Position numbers and translations under genes: made by a program
Assembly (NCBI GenBank): GCA_032027005.1
Contig: JAVSMW010000004.1
Coordinates: forward strand, 216,093 to 280,092
DNA length: 64,000 bases
Origin: JAVSMW01 sp032027005
Lineage (GTDB): Bacteria > Bacillota > Thermincolia > Thermincolales > UBA2595
Direction: 5' to 3'
Shown: one piece after another, positions 18,049-25,470 of the stretch
How positions within the stretch are numbered: position 1 is the stretch's first letter
How the letters are laid out: each line of letters starts with the position of its first letter
Notes under the pieces: model-generated
The model's database searches: none
What the model was told of the DNA's origin: nothing
Seen by the model: only the letters and a program-made list of their open reading frames with translations

Positions 18049-18051
18049 GTT

Positions 18052-18864
18052 TCATTTAGGTTTAGAGCGAAGCCGTCTGGAGGCTTCATAAATCATAATC
18101 CCGGCAGCCACTGCCACATTCAGAGATTCTGCTCTCCCTGCCATCGGAACTTTTATCAGCCAATCCCCGGCCTGCCTCATCTCATCCGAAACCCCGCGGG
18201 CTTCGCTGCCAAAGACCAGAGCGAGCGGAAATAAAATATTTGAGTCTTCAACAGGCAAAGCCTCTGGTTCTAAACAAGTTACAGCAATATTGACACCCTG
18301 AGACTGCAAAAATTGGACTACCTCAGCAGCGGCGATATCCCGCAGAACTGGCAGATGAAAAACTGAGCCCATGGTAGATCTCAGGGTTTTAGCGTTATAG
18401 ATGTCGGCACATCCTTTGGTCAAAATCACCCCGGCCGCCCCAAAAGCATCAGCGGTACGAATAACTGTGCCCACATTTCCCGGGTCCTGGATTCCATCCA
18501 GAATGATGAACACTGATGTAAGCTGTACCTGGAGGGACGTCAACGGAACCTCCGCTATCTTTAATAACGCCATTACGCCCTGGGGCGTCTCGGTTTCACT
18601 CATGTACTCCATCACTGAATCGCTCACTCTGACAATTGACTCCGGGCTGCCGATATGTCTAATAAGCTCTGCTGTGCTTAAATTTTTTTTAGCGCGTTCA
18701 GAGATAATTAATTTCTCTAGCACTATTCCGGACGCCAGGGCTTCACTGACAAAATTGAACCCTTCGATAAGAAATCGGCCTTCCTGTTCCCTGATCTTTT
18801 TGTCTCGCAAACTCCTGATATATTTAACCAAACTGTTTTGCCTGCTGGTAATGATCAGGTCCAT
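18052..18864 (-). CDS. TrmH/SpoU-family RNA 2'-O-methyltransferase
   Basis: A SPOUT methyltransferase that methylates a ribose in rRNA or tRNA using S-adenosylmethionine; the exact target cannot be read from sequence. The N-terminal substrate-binding domain (about 1-95) is followed by the knotted SPOUT core with the three family motifs: ILDGIQDPGNVGTVIRTADA, LVFGSEARGV and IKVPMAGRAESLNVAVA. At 270 aa it resembles Bacillus YsgA, which also lies beside pheS and rplT. The ATG at 18864 has GGAGG 9 nt upstream; a TTG one codon earlier is possible. Confidence 0.92.
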   Translation of the reverse strand: MDLIITSRQNSLVKYIRSLRDKKIREQEGRFLIEGFNFVSEALASGIVLEKLIISERAKKNLSTAELIRHIGSPESIVRVSDSVMEYMSETETPQGVMALLKIAEVPLTSLQVQLTSVFIILDGIQDPGNVGTVIRTADAFGAAGVILTKGCADIYNAKTLRSTMGSVFHLPVLRDIAAAEVVQFLQSQGVNIAVTCLEPEALPVEDSNILFPLALVFGSEARGVSDEMRQAGDWLIKVPMAGRAESLNVAVAAGIMIYEASRRLRSKPK

Positions 18865-18979
18865 CAATTAATTCCTCCAACCCAGAACAGCGGTATTTGC
18901 AACTATCCCAATTATAATGGCAATTCATGGTTTTGGCAAATTCAATGGCAAGATTACTTGGCATTTTGCCCTGGAAGCA

Positions 18980-19025
18980 CAATTAAAAAGGGGACTGTCT
19001 CATCTCTTATAAGACAGTCCCCTTT
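18980..19025 (-). terminator. Terminator of the infC-rpmI-rplT operon
   Basis: On the minus strand GGGGACTGTCTTAT paired with a matching GAGACAGTCCCC arm is followed by TTTTTAATT. Two smaller hairpins (TTAGGC-AACAA-GCCTAA and AACCCCCGG...GGGGTT) lie between it and the rplT stop. Confidence 0.9.
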
Positions 19026-19110
19026 AAAATTAGGCTTGTTGCCTAAGTTAATTAACCCCTGCTTTTGGCCCGGGGGTTTATAACCTAAGCTTGTGGCCAA
19101 GGTTTTTAAA

Positions 19111-19470
19111 TTAAGCGTTGACCTTTGTTTTAGCCAATTCAACCAGTTTGCCAAAGGCCTTTTCGTCAGTGACAGCAATTTCAGCCAGTATTTTACGGTT
19201 TACTTCTACACCGGCTTGCTTCAAACCGTTGATCAGCCTGCTGTAGGAGATGCCGTTAATTCTGGCGGCAGCATTAATTCTGGCAATCCAGAGTTTACGG
19301 AAATCCCTCTTTTTGGCTCTGCGGTCACGATAGGCATATGTTAGTGATTTCAAAATCTGCTCATTGGCAGGTCTGAATAATCTATGCTTGGAACCGAAAT
19401 ATCCTTTAGCCAGCTTTAAAATCTTTTTGTGTCTTGCACGGGCTGTAACACCCTTTTTCACTCGCGGCAT
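19111..19470 (-). CDS. rplT: Ribosomal protein L20
   Basis: A 50S subunit protein needed for early assembly and, in Firmicutes, the repressor of its own operon through the leader upstream of infC. It has 119 aa, begins MPRVKKGVTARARHKKIL and carries the family pattern KGYFGSKHRLFRPANEQ and YRDRRAKKRDFRKLW. It is the last gene of infC-rpmI-rplT, 33 nt after rpmI. Confidence 0.99.
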   Translation of the reverse strand: MPRVKKGVTARARHKKILKLAKGYFGSKHRLFRPANEQILKSLTYAYRDRRAKKRDFRKLWIARINAAARINGISYSRLINGLKQAGVEVNRKILAEIAVTDEKAFGKLVELAKTKVNA

Positions 19471-19503
19471 GGCTCAAACCTCCTTTATAAGTAACTTGAA
19501 AAA

Positions 19504-19701
19504 TTAAGCATAGGGAATTAAATTTTTAATATTTTTAGCGTCTGCTGCTGAAACAAGGCCAGATTTACGGAGGTTTCTCTTCCTCTTGGCACTCTTATGT
19601 TCCAAAATATGACTCTTGTTAGCTGTAGCCTTTTTTATTTTGCCTGAACCGGTAACTTTAAACCTTTTAGCGGCCCCCCGGTGAGTTTTCATCTTAGGCA
19701 T
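19504..19701 (-). CDS. rpmI: Ribosomal protein L35
   Basis: A small basic 50S protein of 65 aa: MPKMKTHRGAAKRFKVTG, then KKATANKSHILEHKSAKRKR. It is the middle gene of the infC operon, 15 nt after infC, with a GGAGGA ribosome site. Confidence 0.99.
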   Translation of the reverse strand: MPKMKTHRGAAKRFKVTGSGKIKKATANKSHILEHKSAKRKRNLRKSGLVSAADAKNIKNLIPYA

Positions 19702-19716
19702 AATGCTTCCTCCTCT

Positions 19717-20229
19717 CTAGTCCTGTTTAGGTGCTAAGATCATTATCATGTTCCGGCCTTCAACTTTAGGCAGCCTCTCTATAGTGGCTATGTCTTTAGT
19801 GATGTCAGCCACTTTTGATAAAAGTTGTTTTCCCAACTCAGCGTGGGCAAGTTCGCGTCCCCGGAACATCAGGGTGACCTTGACCTTATCGCCTTCACTC
19901 AGGAATTTCACAGCATTTTTTGTTTTAACTTCCAGGTCATGGTCCTCAATGTTGGGGCGGATTTTTACTTCTTTGACACTGATAATCTTTTGCTTCTTAC
20001 GGGCTTCCTTATCCCGTTTGCTCTGCTCATACTTAAACTTGCCAAAGTCCATAATGCGGCAAACAGGCGGTTTTGCATTGGGAGCTATTTCAACGAGGTC
20101 CAGTTCTTTTTCCTGAGCCATCCGTAAAGCATCCTTAACTGCAACGATGCCGAGTTGTTCATTGTCGACACTGATTAACCTGACTTCTTTTCCTCTAATC
20201 TCCTCATTGATACGCATTTCTTTACTAAT
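19717..20229 (-). CDS. infC: Translation initiation factor IF-3, AUU start
   Basis: IF-3 binds the 30S subunit and discriminates against non-canonical start codons. The 170-aa protein has the N-domain (INEEIRGKEVRLISVDNEQLG), linker (SKRDKEARKKQK) and C-domain (KEVKIRPNIEDHDLEVK). I start it at ATT, 20227-20229, giving ISKEMRINEEI, because GGAGGTGA lies 6 nt before that codon. The first in-frame ATG (20217) is 18 nt from the site, too far. A rare AUU start is the known mark of infC and lets IF-3 repress itself; Bacillus infC starts the same way. Confidence 0.97.
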   Translation of the reverse strand: MSKEMRINEEIRGKEVRLISVDNEQLGIVAVKDALRMAQEKELDLVEIAPNAKPPVCRIMDFGKFKYEQSKRDKEARKKQKIISVKEVKIRPNIEDHDLEVKTKNAVKFLSEGDKVKVTLMFRGRELAHAELGKQLLSKVADITKDIATIERLPKVEGRNMIMILAPKQD

Positions 20230-20257
20230 TCAGGGTCACCTCCATATTAATATAATA

Positions 20258-20412
20258 ACGCAAAAAACGGGTGGTTATAACCACCCGCAGAAAATCGCCA
20301 AAAATAATGTTCCATAATTATTTCTGAAATATAACCTTATTAACAGCTATCAGCGTCATAAGGTGAGAAGCGGATGGCTTCTACTTCGTCTAACTCTTAT
20401 TAGATTCTTAGT
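20258..20412 (-). promoter_or_regulatory. L20-type leader with attenuator of the infC operon
   Basis: The leader between the promoter and infC ends in a very stable hairpin, CGGGTGGTTATAACCACCCG plus six T (20261-20287), immediately before the infC ribosome site. In Firmicutes this layout is the L20 leader, in which ribosomal protein L20 stabilises a termination structure. Earlier pairings (AGACGAAGTAGAAGCC with GGCTTCT region, 20360-20390) would form the competing structure. Confidence 0.85.
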
Positions 20413-20413
20413 A

Positions 20414-20442
20414 ATTATATCACTGCTCAAAACAATTGTCAA
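20414..20442 (-). promoter_or_regulatory. Promoter of the infC-rpmI-rplT operon
   Basis: On the minus strand TTGACA (20437-20442), exactly 17 nt, TATAAT (20414-20419): a consensus sigma-A promoter. Its -35 part lies inside a 38-bp repeat that recurs just after thrS. Confidence 0.9.
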
Positions 20443-20462
20443 ATAAATTTGGTTTATTTTTT
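20425..20462 (-). repeat. 38-bp direct repeat, copy A (infC side)
   Basis: 34 of 38 bases equal those at 25433-25470. The shared core on the plus strand is TTGTCAAATA, one variable base, then ATTTGGTTTATTTTTT. Copy A holds the infC -35 box and, on the minus strand, an AAAAAATAA that looks like a ghost of the thrS 3' end. The two copies bracket the 4.97-kb riboswitch operon. Confidence 0.85.
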
Positions 20463-20519
20463 CAATTATACCATAAAGCGTGGAGGGGATCAATATTTGC
20501 AGAAGATTTATACAGGAGT

Positions 20520-22340
20520 TTATTGCACTGCATCTTCCTGCTTGTTAGACAACGTAACTAAAGAAGTTGCTCCGGATTGCAGCACAGACCAAGCTTCATC
20601 CACCGTGCCCACTGGATAAACCTTGAGGTTAATTTGGCCAGGTAAATCCGGCTCATTTTCCTTGGGGATTAATACTTTGGTAATTCCGGTCTTTTCTAAC
20701 ACGGCAAGCTTGCTTGGGAGAAGGGAAGTGGGTAATACCTCACCTTTAATATTCACTCCGCCTAATATCGCTATGTTTTGCCGGACTGCTTTCTGCTGCA
20801 AGGCTGACCTTGCCGCCAGTACTGCTGCCAAGGGGCAGTCTTCCCAGGTGAAATTTCGATACTGGGTAGAAATCTCCACAAAGATCTCTTGTCCCGCCCA
20901 ATCTCCAACAGCTCCCAAAACCGCTTGCATAGTCTTGGTTAAATTAGCGGAAGCGGAAAACCCGAGCAAAGAGATATTATGCTTAATATTATTTTTGATG
21001 GAGAATGCCTGGGCTACTGCCCAAACCGGCAAGACAACCGGTTCAATTCCCTCCACACAAATCACACCGTTGACCTGACCAACTTTTTTTCCTTCTACTA
21101 GATAAAGCCGGTGCTGTACGGACTGGGACCGGTAGCGGGCAATTTGGGTTTCCAGGGGGAGGTTGATCTCCCTGGCTTTTTTGACATGAATTGCTTCCAC
21201 TGTTTCAATCCGTTCCCGGCGGGCAATATCTCCGGCGGCCCGGATTAAACCACCTAATTCCCGGAATTTGGTGGTTAACCGGCCTCTGCCTGCAGACATT
21301 CTACCGGCTTCTGCAACCACTTCCAGAAAAGCCTCATAGGAAAAATGGGGGATTTTGCCGTCCTTCTTAACTTCCTGGGCCACAAATTGAGCCAGTTTAT
21401 AACGGTTTAATTCAGTGTCTTCCAACTCCTCTTTCATGTGGATCTCGTATCCATATCCCCGAATCCGGGAACGGAGGGCCGGGTGCATTTTATCAATGTC
21501 TTCCAAATTCCCGGCCAGTACCAGCAAAAAATCGCAAGGAATTGGCGCACTGCGCACCATACTGCCGCTGGAACCGGGACTCCGACCGGTGATGGCCAGT
21601 TTTTTCTCCTGAAAGGCTGTCAAAAGGCTCTGTTGAGATTCCAAGCTTAAGGTAGAAACCTCGTCAATAAACAGTACCCCTTTATGGGCCAAGTGGATAG
21701 CCCCCACTTCAATAAGTTGGTGGGTTGGGGTTTCCACTCCGCCGGATTGGAAAGGATCATGGCGGACATCCCCCAATAGCGCACCGGCATGGGAACCGGT
21801 AGCATCAATAAAGGGGGCCTGCTGCCTGCTGGCTCTGTTTACCAGCACTTTGAGGTCCGGGTCTTTGCTCCGGGCCCACAAGCGCCTTTTAAACCAGAGG
21901 GCCAGTGGCACTAGGAAAACCACGCCGAAGAGAAAATAGAAATTTTGGCGGGTATAAGCATAAAAAACACTGATCAGCAAAAGGGCGGCAAGGGCAAACC
22001 ATAGTAAAAAGTTGATGGAAAATTCCCGTTGTTTAGCCTGTTCCCGTGCTGACTGGAACAGTTTTTCACCTTCACCGGCCTTAACCACTTGGATTAAGGG
22101 ATGTGTCCTTTGCTCCGGGTTAGGCAAACAGATCACATCTTCCTGGGCTTCCGGAGGCAATAGCTCTGCCATGGCTGAAGCCAGCAAACTTTTACCTGTA
22201 CCGGGTTCACCCAGGAGTAGAATGGAACGTTTTTGATTGGCGGCTAGCTTAATAATTTCTACAGCTTCTTCTTGACCGATAACCTGATCGATCAAACGTT
22301 GGGGTATGGGAATTTCTGCCGTTGAATTAAAGCGCATCAT
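20520..22340 (-). CDS. Membrane AAA+ Lon-like (LonB-type) protein without the usual catalytic serine
   Basis: An archaeal-LonB-like architecture. The AAA+ domain has Walker A G44-EPGTGKS-51, Walker B GVLFIDE, sensor LVLAGN and arginine-finger region HPALRSRIRGYG. Between Walker A and B are two membrane segments (about 109-129 and 134-152). The C-terminal Lon-protease-like domain keeps VKGEVLP-like IKGEVLPT and the dyad lysine K544. Where Lon has the nucleophile (GDSAS/GPSAG) this protein has E-D-C502-P-L, so it either uses cysteine or is proteolytically dead. I chose ATG 22340 behind AGGAG; it overlaps the HEAT gene by 14 nt. It is the last gene of the cobalamin-riboswitch operon. Confidence 0.85.
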   Translation of the reverse strand: MMRFNSTAEIPIPQRLIDQVIGQEEAVEIIKLAANQKRSILLLGEPGTGKSLLASAMAELLPPEAQEDVICLPNPEQRTHPLIQVVKAGEGEKLFQSAREQAKQREFSINFLLWFALAALLLISVFYAYTRQNFYFLFGVVFLVPLALWFKRRLWARSKDPDLKVLVNRASRQQAPFIDATGSHAGALLGDVRHDPFQSGGVETPTHQLIEVGAIHLAHKGVLFIDEVSTLSLESQQSLLTAFQEKKLAITGRSPGSSGSMVRSAPIPCDFLLVLAGNLEDIDKMHPALRSRIRGYGYEIHMKEELEDTELNRYKLAQFVAQEVKKDGKIPHFSYEAFLEVVAEAGRMSAGRGRLTTKFRELGGLIRAAGDIARRERIETVEAIHVKKAREINLPLETQIARYRSQSVQHRLYLVEGKKVGQVNGVICVEGIEPVVLPVWAVAQAFSIKNNIKHNISLLGFSASANLTKTMQAVLGAVGDWAGQEIFVEISTQYRNFTWEDCPLAAVLAARSALQQKAVRQNIAILGGVNIKGEVLPTSLLPSKLAVLEKTGITKVLIPKENEPDLPGQINLKVYPVGTVDEAWSVLQSGATSLVTLSNKQEDAVQ

Positions 22341-23292
22341 AATCTCGCTCCTGACCATCCGGGGAATTATCTTTGTCGGTTACTTTCAGCCAGGCTTTGT
22401 CCTTAGAAAACCCTAATTCCTCGGCATATTTTCCGGCAGCCAGGGCCAGGTCCGGATTAGCAGAGTTGGACAGGCGTTTTAAGGCATGAACTAGGCCACC
22501 CTGTACCAAGGGGTGTTCAGGGCACTGCAGGTTATGTAGAATCTGCATCACTTCCCCTGGAAATACAATAGATAGAGACCCGCATACCGCCCGGGCTATC
22601 TGCCATTGGGTCACGGGAAGGGGAATTGCCAGCCATCTTTGCAAACACTCTTTAGCTGTTGCCGGAAAAGTTTCCGCTAACGCTTTTCCTATTAATTGGG
22701 GGCCAACCAGCCCGCGTACTTTAGGGCTATCATCCTGCATCAACCGGTCCAAAAGGGAGATTAGTACCGGCAGCAGGCCGGGATCACCTTTTTTAATCAC
22801 AGGTACTAGGGACAGGGCAGCTGTAGCCCGTAAATGTTCCCGGGAATCTCCCAGCCAGTGGGTGTAGCAGGCTGAGATACAGTCTTCAACCGGCTGAGGT
22901 CTTTTGGCTATGATCCGGTCATCCTCCGTTGCCGATCCATGCTCTTCCTGCGGATTCCCGCTGTCCTGTCGCTCCCATAAGGAAGACATTCCCCAGGCTG
23001 CTCCTTCTCGTACCTGCCATTCCGGGTCTAGGGCCAGTTTTTCCAAGTAGTTTTTTACCGCGGCGGGTTCCCTGACATAAAAGCGGCCCAGATATTTGCC
23101 GGCTATAAACCGGAAGAACCACTGCTTCCTGTTCATGTATTCCAGGCACACCGTATACATCCTTTCCGGCTGGTTAGCAAAATATTTTTCCAAGATTTGC
23201 AGTCCCAGGGCCAAGTGGTCGCCGCCGGCCCGGCGGGACAGGAGCAGCAGTAGTTTATCAATTAGAAAGAAGAGTAGGTTTTGCATCTGCAT
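22327..23292 (-). CDS. HEAT-repeat protein
   Basis: A 321-aa alpha-helical protein with a hydrophobic first 20 residues (LLFFLIDKLLLLL) that may be amphipathic or membrane-touching, then repeated helical pairs typical of HEAT repeats (DPEWQVREGAAWGMSSLW, ATAALSLVPVIKKGDPG, DSPKVRGLVGPQLIG, LVQGGLVHALKRLSN). It has no enzymatic motif and probably acts as a protein-binding scaffold. It starts 4 nt after the preceding stop and overlaps the Lon-like gene, so translation is coupled. The role in the riboswitch operon is inferred only from context. Confidence 0.75.
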   Translation of the reverse strand: MQMQNLLFFLIDKLLLLLSRRAGGDHLALGLQILEKYFANQPERMYTVCLEYMNRKQWFFRFIAGKYLGRFYVREPAAVKNYLEKLALDPEWQVREGAAWGMSSLWERQDSGNPQEEHGSATEDDRIIAKRPQPVEDCISACYTHWLGDSREHLRATAALSLVPVIKKGDPGLLPVLISLLDRLMQDDSPKVRGLVGPQLIGKALAETFPATAKECLQRWLAIPLPVTQWQIARAVCGSLSIVFPGEVMQILHNLQCPEHPLVQGGLVHALKRLSNSANPDLALAAGKYAEELGFSKDKAWLKVTDKDNSPDGQERDYDAL

Positions 23293-23296
23293 TATA

Positions 23297-23893
23297 TTAG
23301 CTTAAATCATTAGCTGGGGCAACCGGTTTCACCGCGCGGCGTGACTTCCGGGCTTTGGCTCCGGTTACTCCCACCAGCATCCCGATAGCCATGAGGCCGA
23401 GTAAAAAGACCATGGTCTTAACCTTAACATCCAGGGGAGGCTGGACTCCGGCTACTTCTACCGGGAATTGCTTGCTTATAGGTGTAAAGTTGCTGGAAGA
23501 AGAGGCTGTTGGCTCTGCTGAGAAGGTTAACAGATGTTCCGCCCCGTCAAAGAACTGGTTTTCAAAGCTGAATTCTCCGTCAGCTGCTATAAATTCAGTG
23601 TAGAGGATAGTTTTATCGTCTTCGATATGGTGGGCAGTGATTTTCACTAGGACATTGGTTACCGGACGGTTATCGGCTTGATTAATGATTTGGCCATTGA
23701 TTTTGGTAAGGTGCCCAACTTCGGATTCCCCGGGATCCAGGGTGACTTTCAACTTCACTTGACTGTTTTCGGCAGTCTGGACCATGGGATCCGGATGGCC
23801 TGTTCGCTCATGGTGCTCATCTGCCAAAGCGGGTGAAGCAATTAGGGTCACGACTATCGTGAGGGCAGTAAATACAGTAAATAGCTTCTTCAT
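23297..23893 (-). CDS. Secreted, membrane-anchored beta-sandwich protein with His-rich N-terminus
   Basis: 198 aa: a clear signal peptide (MKKLFTVFTALTIVVTLIASPALA), then a His-rich mature start (DEHHERTGHPDP) that could bind metal. A carboxypeptidase-regulatory/Ig-like domain follows (VTLDPGESEVGHLTKINGQI, DNRPVTNVLVKITAHHI), then one membrane helix (TMVFLLGLMAIGMLVGVTG) and a basic cytoplasmic tail. It lies 2 nt after the preceding gene. I do not recognise a named family. The cobalamin riboswitch suggests a role in cobalt or corrinoid capture, which is inference. Confidence 0.72.
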   Translation of the reverse strand: MKKLFTVFTALTIVVTLIASPALADEHHERTGHPDPMVQTAENSQVKLKVTLDPGESEVGHLTKINGQIINQADNRPVTNVLVKITAHHIEDDKTILYTEFIAADGEFSFENQFFDGAEHLLTFSAEPTASSSSNFTPISKQFPVEVAGVQPPLDVKVKTMVFLLGLMAIGMLVGVTGAKARKSRRAVKPVAPANDLS

Positions 23894-23895
23894 CG

Positions 23896-24507
23896 TTATG
23901 CTACCTCCCCGGCGATTCTCCGTGCTGTCAATAAAAATCCCACCAAGCCCCCCAGCAGTCCCATTCCCGACATCAGAATCAGTCCGTTACGTACTTCAGG
24001 CGGATTTTCGCGGAGGGAAAACCGGATGCTTTTTTCTACCACTTGATTGGGCTTTCCCTGGGGAGCGGCTGTCACTTTCAGGGTGTATTCACCTCTGATC
24101 GGAAAGACATACTGAAAATCCAGCTTACCTTCGGGAGCCAATACTTTGCTTTTCATCAGAGTCGTTCCTTCCACCACCGGAAAATCTGTGGACGGGAAGA
24201 ATTTTTTAGCGGGGCTTTGCAGAGTGAAAGCCATGTCCACATTCTTTACAGGCTGTCCCTGGGCATCAGTCACCAGGACAGAAAATTGGGTGATATCCAT
24301 ATCCGGGCGGATTTGTTCAATTGACGGGGTACTTACCATCTTGATCTGTAAACCTGAGTTCTCCGCACTTTGCGCAGGTGAAGGCAAACAAACAAACATA
24401 ACCAGCAGGGACAGAAAAAATAATTTTTGCGTCTTAGTCTGTAGAAAATTCTTGGTGCATATTTTAGCATAGGTCTTAAAATAAGTTCCGGTGTAGGTCA
24501 CTGGCAT
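23896..24507 (-). CDS. Secreted, membrane-anchored beta-sandwich protein
   Basis: 203 aa with the same layout as the gene after it: a signal peptide ending near PSPAQSA, an extracytoplasmic domain of beta-rich character (FSVLVTDAQGQPVKNVDMAFTLQ, GKLDFQYVFPIRGEYTLKVTA) like YtkA/FixH-type or Ig-like domains, one C-terminal membrane helix (GLILMSGMGLLGGLVGFLL) and a short basic tail. The ATG follows AAAGGGGG. It is second in the riboswitch operon, 40 nt after the CbtB-like gene. No enzymatic motif is visible. Confidence 0.72.
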   Translation of the reverse strand: MPVTYTGTYFKTYAKICTKNFLQTKTQKLFFLSLLVMFVCLPSPAQSAENSGLQIKMVSTPSIEQIRPDMDITQFSVLVTDAQGQPVKNVDMAFTLQSPAKKFFPSTDFPVVEGTTLMKSKVLAPEGKLDFQYVFPIRGEYTLKVTAAPQGKPNQVVEKSIRFSLRENPPEVRNGLILMSGMGLLGGLVGFLLTARRIAGEVA

Positions 24508-24547
24508 AATGAACCCCCTTTGTGCTTAATGTGAATACAGTAAATAA

Positions 24548-24739
24548 TCAATGACAGGGTATAATCATCAGGGCATGACGAAGCGCGTGAACAGTATCGT
24601 GAAACATTGGATAGGTGCTGAATAGGAAGGTAAACAGCACCAGGCCGGTCAAGGCCAAAACGGAAAACAATTGTACCGGTAAAGATAAGTTTAAGTTGAA
24701 CTTTTTGTGGGCAACGGCAGTTTTATTGGCATAAGTCAT
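24548..24739 (-). CDS. cbtB: CbtB-like cobalt transporter subunit
   Basis: A small protein with one membrane segment (LFSVLALTGLVLFTFLFSTY) and a histidine-containing C-terminus (FHDTVHALRHALMIIPCH). It matches the CbtB pattern, in which a terminal HD-x-RHxxGxPCH metal-binding tail follows a single helix. CbtB usually works with CbtA in cobalt uptake and is commonly under a B12 riboswitch, as here. No CbtA is visible in the window. I start it at ATG 24739; the reading frame extends to 24799 but that part is encoded by a repeated element. Confidence 0.78.
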   Translation of the reverse strand: MTYANKTAVAHKKFNLNLSLPVQLFSVLALTGLVLFTFLFSTYPMFHDTVHALRHALMIIPCH

Positions 24740-24744
24740 AATTA

Positions 24745-24930
24745 TAGTCATTCCTTTCGCTTCGCTCAAGGCACAAAACGTAATGAAATACGTTGGCATT
24801 GAGCGAATTTTTTATTATTCTAAACTCCTAGGGNGTTCTTGTAAATCCATATTTTTTTGGTCATCAACCGATGGCTTGCTTTGCTCTGCCACTTTACTTT
24901 GCTGGTACCTCTAACTCATTATTTCAGACT
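24745..24930 (-). repeat. Dispersed 186-bp element, copy 1 (upstream of cbtB)
   Basis: Closely related to 50916-51104. The first about 43 bp next to the gene (from ATTCCTTTCGCTTCGCTCAA on plus) are identical; the rest is about 70-75% similar. It contains TTCGCTCAA and TTGAGCGAA arms that form a hairpin, and ends at TTTCAGACT. Its gene-side end supplies AAAGGA close to the start codon. It contains an N at 24834. Confidence 0.85.
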
Positions 24931-25028
24931 TTCTTAACCTCCCATTGAAATATTCCCTAAGTAAACAAATCTTCAGGCAGCAGCCAAACTACTGAATTCC
25001 TTAAATTGTGTTTTAATGAGCAGAGGAA

Positions 25029-25059
25029 AATAAAAATCCCCGGTCTAGAGACCAGGGAT
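25029..25059 (-). terminator. Terminator of the cobalamin riboswitch
   Basis: On the minus strand ATCCCTGGTCT-CTAGACCGGGGAT is followed by TTTTATTTT, about 80 nt after the aptamer and before the CbtB-like gene. This fits transcription attenuation when cobalamin is bound. Confidence 0.85.
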
Positions 25060-25139
25060 AATTTTCCAGCCGCAGTTTTGGATAAACCTGCACGCCATAA
25101 ATACCACCTCCCTATACCTCGTAGGTCGTTCGTGATTTC

Positions 25140-25325
25140 AGAACAGGCAGGTCTCCTGGCTTAGGTTCATCATCACCTTTTGTCTTCCCAGGTTTACCCC
25201 AGTGACATCTCTAAAAAGGTGATTCCCCTTTACAGTGGCGGGACCGCGCCGGTTTTACACCGGTCTTCCCTATTAAGCCGTAGTTTCTCGAACTACAGGC
25301 ACCTATTCCGCAAGTATTCAGTTGT
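25140..25325 (-). promoter_or_regulatory. Cobalamin (B12) riboswitch
   Basis: The minus strand shows the conserved aptamer: GGAATAGGTGCC at the 5' side, AGGGAAGACCGGTG, the B12-box region CCCGCCACTGTAA, and the closing AAGCCAGGAGACCTGCC. Cobalamin binding would favour the terminator at 25029-25059 and switch off the five-gene operon ending at 20520. No other riboswitch-controlled gene lies between. Confidence 0.95.
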
Positions 25326-25432
25326 TAATTTCCGAAAGTTTTAAGTTTAATCTATGGTAACACGATTACCTAAATGTGTCAATAAATTACTCCAGATAAA
25401 TTACTCTATTAACTCTTCATTAATTTAAAATA

Positions 25433-25470
25433 GCTTAAACCAGTTGTCAAATAGATTTGGTTTATTTTTT
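25433..25470 (-). repeat. 38-bp direct repeat, copy B (thrS side)
   Basis: The partner of 20425-20462, in the same orientation, with four mismatches. It covers the last codons and stop of thrS and the following bases. Together the copies flank the riboswitch operon. Confidence 0.85.
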
